Shown piece after piece: positions 8,449 through 18,541 of a stretch of DNA of 64,000 nucleotides. The DNA lies in the NCBI GenBank assembly GCA_049840595.1, contig JASGKO010000006.1, forward strand, positions 1-64,000, given 5' to 3'. The notes beneath the pieces are model-generated. The model saw only the letters and a program-made list of their open reading frames with translations. It ran no database searches and was not told the origin of the DNA. The stretch comes from JASGKO01 sp049840595 (GTDB lineage Bacteria; Verrucomicrobiota; Verrucomicrobiia; Chthoniobacterales; Chthoniobacteraceae). Made by a program: the position numbers and the translations under genes. Within the stretch, counting starts at the first letter, position 1. Every line of letters starts with the position of its first letter.

Positions 8449-9717
8449 ATGAGCACTACCCTCGAAATCGAAGAACCCATTACGCAAACCAACGGGACCC
8501 ATCCGCAAGGCATTCCCGGCGTGCCCCGTCCCGTTCAACCCGCGCACCTCATCAAGACCGATGCCGAGGCGATTGAAATCGCCGAAAAGCTGGCCCGCGA
8601 ATTTGCCGCCGGAGCCTCGGAGCGCGATCTCCAGCGCCGGTGGCCGGTCCAGGAGCTGGACGCCTTTTCCCAAAGCGGACTGTGGAGCATCAATGTGCCG
8701 AAGGCCTTCGGCGGTCCGGAGCTTTCCTATGTGACGCTCACCAAGGTGATCGAAATCATTTCCGCCGCCGACCCGTCGCTCGGGCAGATCCCGCAAAACC
8801 ACCTCGGCGTGGTGGCGGCGATTCGCACCGTCTCCGATCGCGCGCAGCAGGAGCTGCTCTTTGCCGAAGTGCTCAAGGGCACGCGCTTTGGCAACGCCTT
8901 CTCGGAATTCGGTTCCAAGCGCGCGGTCGATTTTGAAACGAAGTTCGAGGACGCGGGCGATCATGTGATCGTGAATGGCCGCAAGTTCTACTCCAGTGGT
9001 GCCTTGCTGGCGCATTTGGTGCCGATCGTGGCGCTCGATGACGAAGGCCGCGCCTGGTATGCGATTGCGGATCGCAATGCGCCGGGCCTCACGGTGATTG
9101 ATGACTGGTCGGCCTTCGGCCAGCGCACCACGCTTAGCGGCACCGTGCTGCTGGAGAACGTGAAGGTGCCGAAGACCCATCTCGTCCCCGGCTACAAGGG
9201 CTACGACCATCCCACGGCGGATGGCGCGATCTTCCAGATCATCCAGGCCGCGGTCGATACCGGCATTGCCAAAGCGGCGATTGACGACACGATCAAGTTT
9301 GTGCGGGAAAAATCGCGCGCCTGGGTGGATAGCAATTTGGAAAAGGCGTCGGATGATCCCTACACCATCCAGGCGATTGGCGATCTCTCGCTGCGCCTGC
9401 ACGCCACGCAAGCGCTGCTGGAGAAGGCCGCGCTGGCGGTGGATGTCGCGGTGCAAAACCCGACGACCGAGACCGTGGCCCGGGCCCAGATCGCCGTGGC
9501 GGAATCCAAGATCTTCAGCACGGAAACCGCCATCGCCGCGACGAACAAACTGTTCGAACTCGGCGGCACCCGTTCCACGCTGGCGGAATTCAATTTTGAT
9601 CGGCACTGGCGCAATGCCCGCACCCACACCCTGCACGATCCCGTGCGCTGGAAATACGCGATCCTCGGCAACTACGTGCTCAACGGCATTAACCCGCCCC
9701 TGCACGCCTGGAGCTAG
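8449..9717 (+). CDS. SfnB/MsuC-family flavin-dependent sulfur-acquisition monooxygenase (acyl-CoA dehydrogenase fold)
   Basis: Protein of 422 residues in the acyl-CoA dehydrogenase superfamily, DszC/SfnB/MsuC branch. Blocks: LWSINVPKAFGGPELSYVTL, IPQNHLGVVAAIRTVSD, FSEFGSKRAVDFETKFED, VIVNGRKFYSSGALLAH, LFELGGTRSTLAEFNFDRHW and RNARTHTLHDPVRWKYAILG. Family members either oxidise methanesulfinate to methanesulfonate (MsuC) or are of undefined role in sulfone use (SfnB); sequence alone does not let me choose. Beside sfnG, ssuE and ssuD it would fill the missing middle step of dimethyl sulfone breakdown. Intact frame, last gene of the rightward operon. Confidence 0.88.
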   Translation: MSTTLEIEEPITQTNGTHPQGIPGVPRPVQPAHLIKTDAEAIEIAEKLAREFAAGASERDLQRRWPVQELDAFSQSGLWSINVPKAFGGPELSYVTLTKVIEIISAADPSLGQIPQNHLGVVAAIRTVSDRAQQELLFAEVLKGTRFGNAFSEFGSKRAVDFETKFEDAGDHVIVNGRKFYSSGALLAHLVPIVALDDEGRAWYAIADRNAPGLTVIDDWSAFGQRTTLSGTVLLENVKVPKTHLVPGYKGYDHPTADGAIFQIIQAAVDTGIAKAAIDDTIKFVREKSRAWVDSNLEKASDDPYTIQAIGDLSLRLHATQALLEKAALAVDVAVQNPTTETVARAQIAVAESKIFSTETAIAATNKLFELGGTRSTLAEFNFDRHWRNARTHTLHDPVRWKYAILGNYVLNGINPPLHAWS

Positions 9718-10035
9718 TTGCGGCCCTCGTTCCTTCGGTATTCTTGCCACCCGTGGACCCGCCTTGCGCGGTGTTCCCGGGTGGCTTCACCCAGGCCTGC
9801 AATGATCCGGGCTGCCGTGAGCGTTTGCAGGATGGAAATCAACGACCTGTAGCGGCGGTCTATGACCGTCGCATTCTTTGCGGGATCATTGTTTGCGACG
9901 GTCATAGACCGCCGCTACAGCAGCAAAGGGCTCGCAAACCATGGCGTGATCTATCGGAGACGAGGCCCGAGGGGAAAGCCTCCCGACACGCAAAGCATTC
10001 CGGGGATTTTTTGGGCATCGATTCGCAAGCCCGAC
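9718..10035. other. Intergenic region with a long palindrome, no gene seen
   Basis: This 318-base gap between the sulfur locus and the chemoreceptor gene holds one complete copy of repeat family A (separate entry). No coding frame with family-like sequence and no tRNA were found. The two flanking genes converge, so a terminator is expected; the palindrome lacks a T-tract. Confidence 0.6.
9847..9920. repeat. Dispersed palindromic repeat, family A, complete copy
   Basis: A perfect 27-bp inverted repeat. The left arm 9847-9873 begins CTGTAGCGGCGGTCTATGAC and the right arm 9894-9920 is its exact complement, with a 20-base loop. Other copies are at 24633-24659 (one arm) and 40949-41020 (two arms). 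REP/BIME-like in size and position, always between genes. Confidence 0.85.
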
Positions 10036-11364
10036 CTAGTGAACCAGGCTGACCTGTCGCCGTGACGACGATGCGGGCGTGTAACTGGCGCGCGGGCTTG
10101 GAACCGGGGTTTCCGGGTCGAAATGCAGGGCGGGGTCCTCTTGCTCGAAAATAGACATGGCGTTGCCGATGTCGCGAATCTGGCCGATGACTTCGCTGAT
10201 CTTGCGAATGGCACTGACCGCCTGGTCGGAGTCTTCCTGAATGGCGCTGATGCGCTGCCCGATGTTTTCGGTGGCGTTGGTGGTTTCGCGGGCGAGCTCC
10301 TTCACCTCGTTGGCCACGACGGCGAAGCCCTTGCCTGCTTCTCCCGCCCGGGCCGCCTCGATGGTGGCATTGAGGGCGAGCAGGTTGGTGCGCTGCGCGA
10401 TGCTGGTGATGAGCTTTACGACGACGCCGATTTCTCCGCTGCTGCTGCCGAGCTTGGCCACCGTTTCGTTGGCCTGTCCGGCAATGCTTTCGGCCTGCTC
10501 GGCGATGCGGGTGGATTCGGCGGCGTTGCGGGCGGCGCCTTCCTGCAGGCGGCGTCGGGCATGCTCTTCTTTGACCGCCACCGCTTCGAGGGTTTCGGAC
10601 TTGCGCTGCATCTCGAGTTCGAGATCGTGCTGGCGGGCTTTTTCCGCTTCGGCGGCGAGTTCGCGGGCTTCGATCTCGCGCGACTCCGCCTCGCCAGCCG
10701 CGGCACGGGCGTTGCGCAGGGAGAGGACGGTGCGATTGAGCGCCTGGCAGAGGTGTTCCACTTCTTTGGTGGACTGGACTTCCAGTTGCCGGGTGAGGTC
10801 GCCTTCGCAAATGGCATCGAGCACGGCGACGGCTTCGTTGATCGCCTCCTCGGAGCGGGCAAAGACGAACTTGCCAAAGCTGTGCGCGATCCAGGCCGCC
10901 GGGACCGTTTCAAAGACCACAAACGCCGCGTGCAGCAGGACGATCCCGAGCGAGGCCTGATAGTTGAAAACCGAAGCCGGCAGGAGGAAAAAGAAGGAGA
11001 GATGATGCACGGCAATCACCGCCGCGGCCGTGACCACGACCCAGGGATTTCCATACACGATCAGCAGCGCGATCATGGTGAAAACGTGGAAGTGAAATTC
11101 GATCATCCCGCGCGAGGCATGGACCAGCAGGCCGCTGAAGCTCATCGCAGCCACGGCGATGGCGTAGGAGATGGTTTTTCCATCAAAGCCGATGAGAACC
11201 ATCACCGCCGGTCCGGCAAAAGCGAGCAGGCCCACGATCAACGAAAGGAAGATGCCCGTGCCGAAGAAGGCACTGACCGTCATGGCCACCGGAATATGAG
11301 CCGCCAGTGCCCAGAGAAAGTAGCGATTGCATTTCTGGAGGTAGTTTTTTTCGAACGTGGTCAT
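10036..11364 (-). CDS. Methyl-accepting chemotaxis-type receptor with multi-span membrane sensor
   Basis: Protein of 442 residues. The first 190 or so form about six hydrophobic segments (for example IFLSLIVGLLAFAGPAVMVL), followed by a HAMP-like stretch LDAICEGDLTRQLEVQSTKE, a charged coiled coil, and the receptor tip region NLLALNATIEAARAGEAGKG followed by FAVVANEVKELARETTNATE, which contacts CheA/CheW. The returning helix is short and ends in a Pro/Ser-rich tail, so the signalling domain is abbreviated. No che genes are nearby. Start ATG 11364 (MTTFEKNYLQK) is chosen over an upstream in-frame extension without homology-like sequence. Ligand unknown. Confidence 0.85.
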   Translation of the reverse strand: MTTFEKNYLQKCNRYFLWALAAHIPVAMTVSAFFGTGIFLSLIVGLLAFAGPAVMVLIGFDGKTISYAIAVAAMSFSGLLVHASRGMIEFHFHVFTMIALLIVYGNPWVVVTAAAVIAVHHLSFFFLLPASVFNYQASLGIVLLHAAFVVFETVPAAWIAHSFGKFVFARSEEAINEAVAVLDAICEGDLTRQLEVQSTKEVEHLCQALNRTVLSLRNARAAAGEAESREIEARELAAEAEKARQHDLELEMQRKSETLEAVAVKEEHARRRLQEGAARNAAESTRIAEQAESIAGQANETVAKLGSSSGEIGVVVKLITSIAQRTNLLALNATIEAARAGEAGKGFAVVANEVKELARETTNATENIGQRISAIQEDSDQAVSAIRKISEVIGQIRDIGNAMSIFEQEDPALHFDPETPVPSPRASYTPASSSRRQVSLVH

Positions 11365-11488
11365 GATGGTACGGGAGGATGGTTGCAAAAATTTATCGAC
11401 CCCATGACCCGGCAGTTTAGGCAGAATTTTCTCAACTAGCCTGCCGAGGGGGGGCCGATCGGCGCGAAGCGGGTTTCCTAAGGTGTTC

Positions 11489-11523
11489 AAAAGATCGCCC
11501 GATGGGCGGAGTGCCCCTCGGGC
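11489..11523 (-). terminator. Rho-independent terminator downstream of glnD
   Basis: Reading leftwards, GCCCGAGGGGC (11523-11513) pairs with GCCCATCGGGC (11507-11497) with one mismatch, loop ACTCC, followed by GATCTTTT. It lies 44 bases past the glnD stop. Confidence 0.6.
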
Positions 11524-11566
11524 TCGAAAGGGCCTTCTTCGCAGCGGCTTCTTTTACTGAATGGCG

Positions 11567-14350
11567 CTAGACGGTCGCCAGGTCCGGGACCTGGCCGGTC
11601 GCGGTGAGCAGGGCTTGCTTGATGGAATTTATCCCTTCCTCGGAACGAATTTTATGGCCGCGCTCGGTGATATAAAAGGTGTCGATGGCGGCCCCTTTTT
11701 CGGTGGTGATGCGGGAGAGCGCGATATCCATCTCCAGGGTTCCGACGGCGCGCATGAGATTGTAGAGCAAGCCGAGCCGGTCCGGCGTCTGGATATCCAC
11801 GAGGGTATAGACCGGGTGGGCGCGGTTGTCGATATTGATGCGGGTGGGGAAGTCGTGTTCCTGGATCAGCCGGGAGTTGCGCTTGCGGAGCTGCTTTTCG
11901 AGCAACGGCGCAAAGTCGTAATCCTCCTCGATGAGGGACTGGCGCAGGTTTTTCTCCACGGTGGTGAAATCCTTCTCATCCGTGACCGCCTGGTGCTTGG
12001 TATCGCAGACGCGGAAGATATCCAGCACCAGATCGTCGGACCGGGTGTAAATATCGGCGCTGAGGATGTTCAGGTTGGCGAGCGAGATGGCGCCGGCGAT
12101 CTCGGCGAGCAAGTGCTTGCGATCCCAGCTCACGACGAGCAACTCGGTGTGCCCGCGCTCGGGCCGCTGGACCCAGCGAATGGCCGGGGCGAGCGCCAGA
12201 TCCTCGCTATCCTCGCGCATTTCCATGAAGGCGCGGAAGAGGCGGATGTGGTTGACGATATCCTGCTGCGCCGTCGTCTGGAAATAACGCGCGGGCATGG
12301 AGTGGAAGTGCGCTTCGATTTCGTCGGAGAAATCGCGGGCCATCTTTTTGGTGACCTCCGCGAGCAATTCCTTGATCGCGATTTCGCGCTCGCGGAAGAA
12401 GGAGATGCCGTCCTCCAGGAAGCGCGAGCTGTTGCGATAAAGCTGCCAGACGAGGGATTCCTTCCAGTCCGACCACGTTTCCTCGCCGAGCCCCTGGCCA
12501 TCGACGAGGGTGAGGAGCATGAGGGCGTCGAGATTGGTCTGGTTGTTGATCACCCCGGCAAACTCGGAAATGGTCGCGCTGTCCTCAAGATTGCGGCGCT
12601 GCGCGGTGCTGGAGAGCAGGATGTGATTGTCCACCAGCGAGATCAGCGTCCGGCGCCGGGCGGAGGAGAGCTGCAGGCGGGCGGAGACGCGCTGGGCCAT
12701 GAGGGCGCTGGCCTCGGAGTGGTAGCGCACGTTGGCCGACTTGCCGGTATCGTGCAGCAGGAGGGCGAGATAGAGCACGGCGGGGTCTTCCAGGCGCTGG
12801 AAGAGGGCCTTGTAGTCCGCGAGGCGGTGCTGCTCGGTATCGATCAACTCGTCGAGCTTCTCGATGCAGACGAGGGTGTGCTCATCGGCGGTGTAGCGGT
12901 GGAAGAACTCATGCTGCACCAGGCAGGTGAGCTCGCCGAACTCGGGGATGTAGCGCCCGAGAAAATCCGTCTCGTGCATGAGCCGCAGGATGCGTCCCAC
13001 CTGTCCCTTGCGGGAGAGAATCGCCATGAAGGTCTCGCGGGCGGTGCGGGAGTATTGGAAAGTGCGATCGACCAGCCGCACGCGGCGCTGGATGAGCTTG
13101 CTCGAGCTCGGGGCTGAGCCCGAGCCCGCGCATTTGCGCATGCTGGAAGACGCGCATGAGGCGATACGGGTCTTCGCGGAAAATTTCGCGGGAATCGGGG
13201 TAAATCAGCCCGTCGAGGCTGTGGAAGCCGTCGAAGGAAACCTTCTTGCTGCGGGCCTTGGGCAGCAACCGCCGCAGGCCGCTGGCGCTGGCCGGAGTCT
13301 CCAGGCTCATGCGCCCCGCCACCAGCTCGGTGATCTGGAAAATATTGCGCGCGTGGCTGTAGTAGTCGCGCATGAAGGTCTCGGCGCGCCGCAGGATGTC
13401 CTTCTGCGGGTAGTTGAATTTATTGGCGACCTTGAACTGGTAGGCCAGCGTGAGCACGTCGGTGGGCCGCTTGTTCAGGTAATGCAACTCGGTGCGCACC
13501 CGCAGGAGAAAGTCGTAGGCGGCATCCAGCTTGCGCCGCTCGGAATCGGACAGGCGCTTTTTCTCGACCAAGCTCGGCCATCGTGCGGGCGCGGTCCTTG
13601 AAATTGCCGACCCAGAGCAGGTTCTGGTAATCGCGCAGGCTGCCGCAGCCGTTCTTGATATTCGGCTCCTGCATGTAAACGGTGCCGCCGAATTTCTGGT
13701 GCCGCTCCGCCTGGTTGTTCACGCGCTCCTTGATGTAGGCGGCTTCGTGCCCTTTGAGGCAGCGATTCACAAACTCGGTGGTGAAGTCCTCGAAAAGCTG
13801 TTCGTCGCCGACCAGGAAGCGCGCTTCCAGCAGCGAGGTTTTCGACTGCATGTCGTCATTGGCCTGCTTGATCGCGGTGGAGATCGAGCGGGTGGAGTGC
13901 CCCACTTTGAAGCCCACGTCCCAGAGCATGTAGAGGATGAGTCTCCATGATCTCGGTCATCTTCGCCGGCTCGCCTTTTTTGGTATCGGCATGGAGGAAC
14001 ATGATGTCCACGTCGCTGAGCGGGTTCAACTCCCCGCGGCCATAACCGCCGATCGCCAGCAGGGCGAGGCCGGATTTCACCTTGGGCTGGTTGTAAATCT
14101 TGCAGGCCCCGTCGAACAGGTGCTGGAGAATCAGATCGATCAATCCCGCGCGTTGCCGGCAGATGTCGCGCCCCCCGCCGCCCGCGTTGTGTTTCAAGCG
14201 CAGGCGGTGCTCCTCGATTTTGAGGAACTTCTTGTAGAGGGCGATCAACTCCGCCGAATTGCTTTTGCCCCGCATCAGCAATTCGCGTTCGGCGTGTTCC
14301 AGCACCTTCTGGCGGTGCCGGAGAACGAGGGTTTTTTTCGGTTGAGGCAA
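11567..14350 (-). CDS. glnD: [Protein-PII] uridylyltransferase / uridylyl-removing enzyme, three frameshifts
   Basis: Bifunctional nitrogen sensor that uridylylates PII when glutamine is low and removes UMP when it is high. Domains in order: nucleotidyltransferase with GGYGRGELNPLSDVDIMF (catalytic Asp about 113 and 115), linker and NGCGSLRDYQNLLW, HD hydrolase with LALLLHDTGKS, and two C-terminal ACT domains (ELLVVSWDRKHLLAEIAGAI; TLVDIQTPDRLGLLYNLMRA). About 928 codons, normal for GlnD. Frameshifts near 13,930, 13,570 and 13,110 divide it into four pieces, each well conserved. Starts 14 bases after the pgi stop, so pgi-glnD are likely one transcript. Confidence 0.92.
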
Positions 14351-14364
14351 GTGACGACTACTTT

Positions 14365-15899
14365 CTAGCTCGCGAGGGTTTTGATCTTTTCCACGAGCGC
14401 CTTATCGGTCGCATTGGCCGTGAGATGAGTCAAAACATGGAATACGTCCTCGGGATCGGCTTCCAGCAGGCTGGCCAGGTCTTCCAGGGAGCCGGAGAAG
14501 CCATCCTTTAGCGCCTGGGTGGTGGCGAGCTGGAGCTGGAGGACGCGGGCGGCGGCCTTTTTGCCGGCTTCCACGCCCGGCTGGTGGTAGGCGTTGATAT
14601 TGACCAGCGTGGCATAGAAGCCGACCGCGCGTTCATAGAGCGCGATCAGCGCGCCGACGATGAAGGCATTCACGGTGGGGATGCTGATCGTGATCGAGTC
14701 GCGCCCGCCCTCGTAAAGCGCCGAGCGGGTGCCGCGCAGGAAGCCCTGCAGGTAATCGGCGCTGGTGACGCCGGGCTCGACTTCCACCACCTCGGTGGCG
14801 CGGCCCTGGCGCACTTCGACAAAGGTCGCGAAGAAATTCGGCACGCCGTCGCGGAGCTGCTGCACGTAGGCATGCTGGTCGGTCGAACCCTTGTTGCCAT
14901 AGACCGCGATGCCCTGGTCCACTTCCTGGCCGTCGAGGTCGAGCTTCTTGCCCAGCGATTCCATCACGAGCTGCTGGAGATATTTGCTGAAGAGCACGAG
15001 GCGGTCCTTGTAGGGGAGGATCACCATGTCCTTCTTGCCCTTGCCGTCGCCGGCGAAATACCACATCAGCGCGAGCAGCATCGCGGCGTTCTGGCTCGCG
15101 TCGGCCACGCGGGTCTTTTCATCCATCGCTGCCGCGCCGGCGAGGAATTGCGGGATGTCCAGCCCCTGGAGGGCCATCGGGACGATGCCCACCGCGCTCA
15201 TCACCGAGGTGCGGCCACCCACCCAGTCCCACATCGGGAAGCGGAGCAGCCAGTTTTCCGCGATCGCCACTTTGTCGAGCTCGCTGCCCTCGCCGGTCAC
15301 GGCGACTGCGTGGCTGGCAAAGTTCAGGCCGCGCTTGGCATAGGCCCGCTGGGCCTCGATCATGCCATTGCGCGTTTCCTTGGTGCCGCCGGATTTGGAG
15401 ACGACGACCACCAGGGTCTGCGCGAGCTGGTCGCCGAGGGTGGCGAACACGCGGTCGAACCCATCCGGGTCGGTATTGTCGAGAAAATGCACCTTCATCG
15501 GATCGTTGGTGCCGCCGAGGGCATCGGCGATAAATTGCGGCCCGAGCGCGGAGCCGCCGATGCCGACGAGCAGGACGTCCGTGAACACGCGTTCCGTGTG
15601 CACCTTCTTCGCGAAGGCGAGGATGTCGGCGTTGGTCTTTTCGATCACCGCGCCGAGGTCTTCCGGGGCCAGGCCGGGGAGCGCAGCCAGTAGTGGCCGA
15701 CCATGCGCCCCTCATCGGGATTGGCGATCGCGCCTTTTTCCAGCGCGGCCATGTCGGTAAAGGCCTTGGCCACCGCCGGGGCCATTTTTTCAAAAAAGTC
15801 GTCCTCGAAGCGCATGCGGCTGATATCGAGGCTGATTCCCAGGTCGGAGTAATTTAAAAAATGTTTCTGAAAACGGTTCCAAAGTGACGTTGCGCTCAT
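14365..15899 (-). CDS. pgi: Glucose-6-phosphate isomerase, one frameshift
   Basis: Interconverts glucose 6-phosphate and fructose 6-phosphate in glycolysis. SIS-fold signatures: VLLVGIGGSALGPQFIADAL, VVVVSKSGGTKETRNGM, FPMWDWVGGRTSVMSAVG and, near the C-terminus, YHQPGVEAGKKAA with the catalytic lysine region. About 511 residues. The N-terminal piece MSATSLWNRFQKHFLNYSDL is separated by one indel near 15,683; with one base adjusted it reads LPGLAPEDLGAVIEKTNADI into the main frame. Start ATG at 15,899. First gene of the pgi-glnD unit. Confidence 0.93.
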
Positions 15900-16013
15900 G
15901 GAAGCACATCGAAGCTGGAAACGGCGGAAATTTCAATCTACTAAACGGATCGGAGGAGTTTTTTAACCGCAGCGCCGCGAAGACCCGGAGCCGGGCGGAG
16001 AATTGCGAAAGCG

Positions 16014-16034
16014 AACCCCGGTGCAACCGGGGTT
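16014..16034. repeat. Small hairpin overlapping the -35 region of the next gene
   Basis: AACCCCGGT and ACCGGGGTT form a perfect 9-bp stem with loop GCA. Its right edge touches the TTGACA box at 16034-16039, so it could be a repressor site. No regulator is identifiable. Confidence 0.45.
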
Positions 16035-16061
16035 TGACAGAGAGCCGCGAGGTCTTATTCT
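16034..16061 (+). promoter_or_regulatory. Sigma-70-like promoter for the TPR gene
   Basis: TTGACA (16034-16039), 16-base spacer, TATTCT (16056-16061). The start codon at 16075 is only 13 bases past the -10 box and has no Shine-Dalgarno sequence, so the transcript would be almost leaderless. Confidence 0.55.
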
Positions 16062-16074
16062 CCCGTCACCCCGC

Positions 16075-17148
16075 ATGATTGTGACCGCCTTCCCTGTAAC
16101 CAAGAGCCGCACTGGCAAGACCTTTGTCGTGGCGATGAGCGTGCTGGGAGTGGTGGGCGCGGCGCAACTGGCGGCCCTGGGCTGGGCGATGGCGACCCAT
16201 CAGCCCAGGCCGGCGGCGATTGCCCCCTCGGTGGAGCCTTCCGTCACCGTGACCCAGCCCGCCCCCTTTGCCAATCCCACGCCCAGCAGCGGCGTGGCGA
16301 CGACCGCCGCTGCTCCGACCCGCATCGACATCGGCCTGGCCGCTCCGACTCCAGCCGGCCCGATTCCCACGGAACTGCCCAAGCCGACCCCGGTCCAGGA
16401 CGAAAAACCGGCCGTGACCGCCGAGGGCCAGGTGAACGACATGGTGGAGCAGGCCAAGGAATTGCGTGACCGCGGCGACACTGGCACCGCCCTCATTCGC
16501 CTGCGCGAGGCACAGGTGATCGCCCCGCAAAACCCGCAGGTGATCGCGGAACTGGCGACCACCTACGAGAGCATGGGGCAGACGGAGAAGGCCATGGAAT
16601 ACTGGCGGCATATTTACGACATGGGCGACCAGGCCGGCGTCTATTACACCGCTGCCGCGGCCAAGGTGAATCCCGCCCCGACCGCCGCCGCCACCGAGGA
16701 CGTGCCGGGCATCCAGCCGGGAATGACCCTCGGCCTGCTCGACATCTCCACCGACGACAAGGACGATGCCGATTCCGCCCGCCACCTGATCGCCCACATC
16801 CCGATCAAGGCCCGCCCCGGCACGCTGGTGGATGTCCGCGACGTGGCGGTGCAGGTGCTCTTCTACGACATGCTCTCCGATGCCTCCGTGGTGCAGACCA
16901 ATGCGAACATCAACTATCGCTGGAGCACCGCCCCGGTCGATTGGGCGGACTCCAGCATCGAAGTGCTCGACGTGGAATACGTGCTGCCCAAGGGCAAAAC
17001 TCCCGCCGATTCCCGCCAATACTTTGGCTATATCGCGCGCGTTTATTACAAGGGCGAGCTCCAGGACTGGCGCGCCAACCCGCCCAAGCTCCGCCAGATG
17101 TTCCCGCCGCCCACCACGCTGCAGCAGGACGGCAGCAGCGACCAGTAG
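16075..17148 (+). CDS. Membrane-anchored TPR protein of unknown function
   Basis: Protein of 357 residues. One N-terminal membrane anchor (VVAMSVLGVVGAAQLAALGW) is followed by a Pro/Ala/Thr-rich linker (about residues 40-115), a TPR-like pair (LRDRGDTGTALIRLREAQVI; VIAELATTYESMGQTEKAME), and a C-terminal domain of about 170 residues starting near PGMTLGLLDISTDDKDDADS that I do not recognise. The C-terminal domain probably lies outside the inner membrane. The linker suggests a periplasmic scaffold. Start ATG 16075 was chosen because upstream in-frame codons lie in the promoter. Stands alone between pgi (divergent) and an esterase (convergent). Confidence 0.8.
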   Translation: MIVTAFPVTKSRTGKTFVVAMSVLGVVGAAQLAALGWAMATHQPRPAAIAPSVEPSVTVTQPAPFANPTPSSGVATTAAAPTRIDIGLAAPTPAGPIPTELPKPTPVQDEKPAVTAEGQVNDMVEQAKELRDRGDTGTALIRLREAQVIAPQNPQVIAELATTYESMGQTEKAMEYWRHIYDMGDQAGVYYTAAAAKVNPAPTAAATEDVPGIQPGMTLGLLDISTDDKDDADSARHLIAHIPIKARPGTLVDVRDVAVQVLFYDMLSDASVVQTNANINYRWSTAPVDWADSSIEVLDVEYVLPKGKTPADSRQYFGYIARVYYKGELQDWRANPPKLRQMFPPPTTLQQDGSSDQ

Positions 17149-17349
17149 GGCGCTGGAACGTTTCGGGAGCGTTGGGATATTCTCACTCACCCCGCGCAGA
17201 AAAATACTGATCCGAAATCGGACTCCGGCTCCCCATCCTTTTCCGGGCTCCTTCCCAAATGTCACCCTGAGCGAAGCCGAAGGGCCTCAAATTGTTCTGC
17301 GCTGGGAAAGCCACGCCTTCCCTCCCAGCCCCGATCCGCTAACCAGCGC

Positions 17350-17385
17350 AAAAAAATTGCCCGGCGCAAAACCGGGCAATCTTTT
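17350..17385. terminator. Bidirectional terminator between convergent genes
   Basis: ATTGCCCGG and CCGGGCAAT form a perfect 9-bp stem around loop CGCAAAA, with an A-tract on the left (17351-17355) and CTTTT on the right. It can serve both the TPR gene (rightward) and the esterase gene (leftward, stop at 17418). Confidence 0.8.
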
Positions 17386-17417
17386 CATAATCTTGAATCA
17401 AGCCGCATCCCCACCCC

Positions 17418-18282
17418 TCACGGCGTCGCAATCTTCGCCGCCTCCACCGCCTGCCCTTCGGCGCTATAATACTTCTCCAGCGGATCCGGCGAAAGCGTCT
17501 TCAACCCCGCCACCACCGCCGTCGCATTGAACTTCGCCCCCGCCGGGCTGCTGTGCGTGCCTTTATCGGCAAAGAGCGGCTCCACCGCCGGCTGCCCCAG
17601 CTTCTCCAGCCGCTCGGCCACGATTTCATTGAGATCGATATACAGCGCCCCGCTCTTCTCCGCCGCCGCCTTCGTCCACGGGACGAACGTCGCGCGTTCG
17701 CCGCGCTGGATTTTTCCATCCTTCCAGTTCTTGTGCGGCACCATCGAGCAGAAGATCGCCGTCACGCCCTTCGCCTTCGCGTCGTTGCCATACTTGCGCA
17801 TGTACCAGCCAAAGGTGTGCACCGTCTCCGTCGTGCCATCCGGCTTCGTCACCGACGCCGTATCCTCGCCATCCCCATGCAGGGAAGGCCGCCCCTTCGC
17901 CGCCGGATCGAGATAATTTCCCACGTCATTGTGGCCAAACTGGATGAGCATGAAATCGCCCGATTTCATCTGCGCCAGCACCTTGTCCCAGCGCCCTTCG
18001 TTTTGGAACGTGCGGCTGCTCCGCCCCCCGATTGCATCGTTCACCACGTTGATCTTGGCCGGATCGAAAAAGGCCCCGATCTCCTGCCCCCAGCCCCGCA
18101 GCGGCATATTGCTCTTCAGCGTGGAATCACCCACGATGAACAGCGTCGGCAGCGAAGCATTCGCGGCCACCTCGGCTTTCGCCTTGGAATCGTCCACGAC
18201 CGGACGCGCGTCCTCCTGGGCGCGAAGAAATGGAGCGGAGAAAACGGCGGCAAGCGCCAGAGTACAGGAGCAGGGTGTGCAT
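17418..18282 (-). CDS. Secreted SGNH hydrolase, rhamnogalacturonan acetylesterase-like, one frameshift
   Basis: Esterase likely removing acetyl groups from plant pectin (carbohydrate esterase family 12-like). Blocks: FIVGDSTLKSN (Ser in GDS), NDAIGGRSSRTF (Gly block), IQFGHND (Asn block) and DKGTHSSPAGA (Asp-His pair). About 288 residues including a signal peptide, MHTLLL...LALAAVFSAPFLRAQ, whose first six residues are in another frame; the indel is near 18,265. Start ATG 18,282; without the frameshift only a GTG at 18,197 lacking the signal peptide would be available. Fits a saprophyte that digests plant polymers. Confidence 0.82.
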
Positions 18283-18434
18283 GGGGTATGGGTTTGGGGT
18301 TAAAGCGTAAGCATTTAATTCCGATGGCAACGAAAGGGCAACTTGAAATCATTCAAGCACCCCGTGGATAAACCCGGAAAATGGGCGAACGATTCACAGA
18401 TTCTACCGATCCACGAAAAGTGACCCCCCTCATC

Positions 18435-18512
18435 GTCTCCACGCCCTTGGACTGCGGCGACACGTCGCCGCTTTCTCCACGCGAGACAAGTCTCGCCCCA
18501 AAGGGCGCAGCC
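18435..18512 (+). repeat. Dispersed palindromic repeat, family B
   Basis: Two palindromes in tandem, GCGGCGACACGTCGCCGC and GCGAGACAAGTCTCGC, inside a conserved block that begins GTCTCCACGCCCTTGGACTG and ends GCGCAGCC. Near-identical copies occur at 22294-22371 (same strand) and 53622-53699 (opposite strand), and the second palindrome alone at 24599-24614. Confidence 0.85.
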
Positions 18513-18541
18513 CCATTGATTTCCCCCCCCCAAAAAAATCC

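Noticed and set aside
16003..16075. Longer N-terminus for the TPR protein from 16003
   Set aside because: That stretch holds the promoter and hairpin, and reads as low-quality coding sequence; ATG 16075 begins the membrane anchor correctly.
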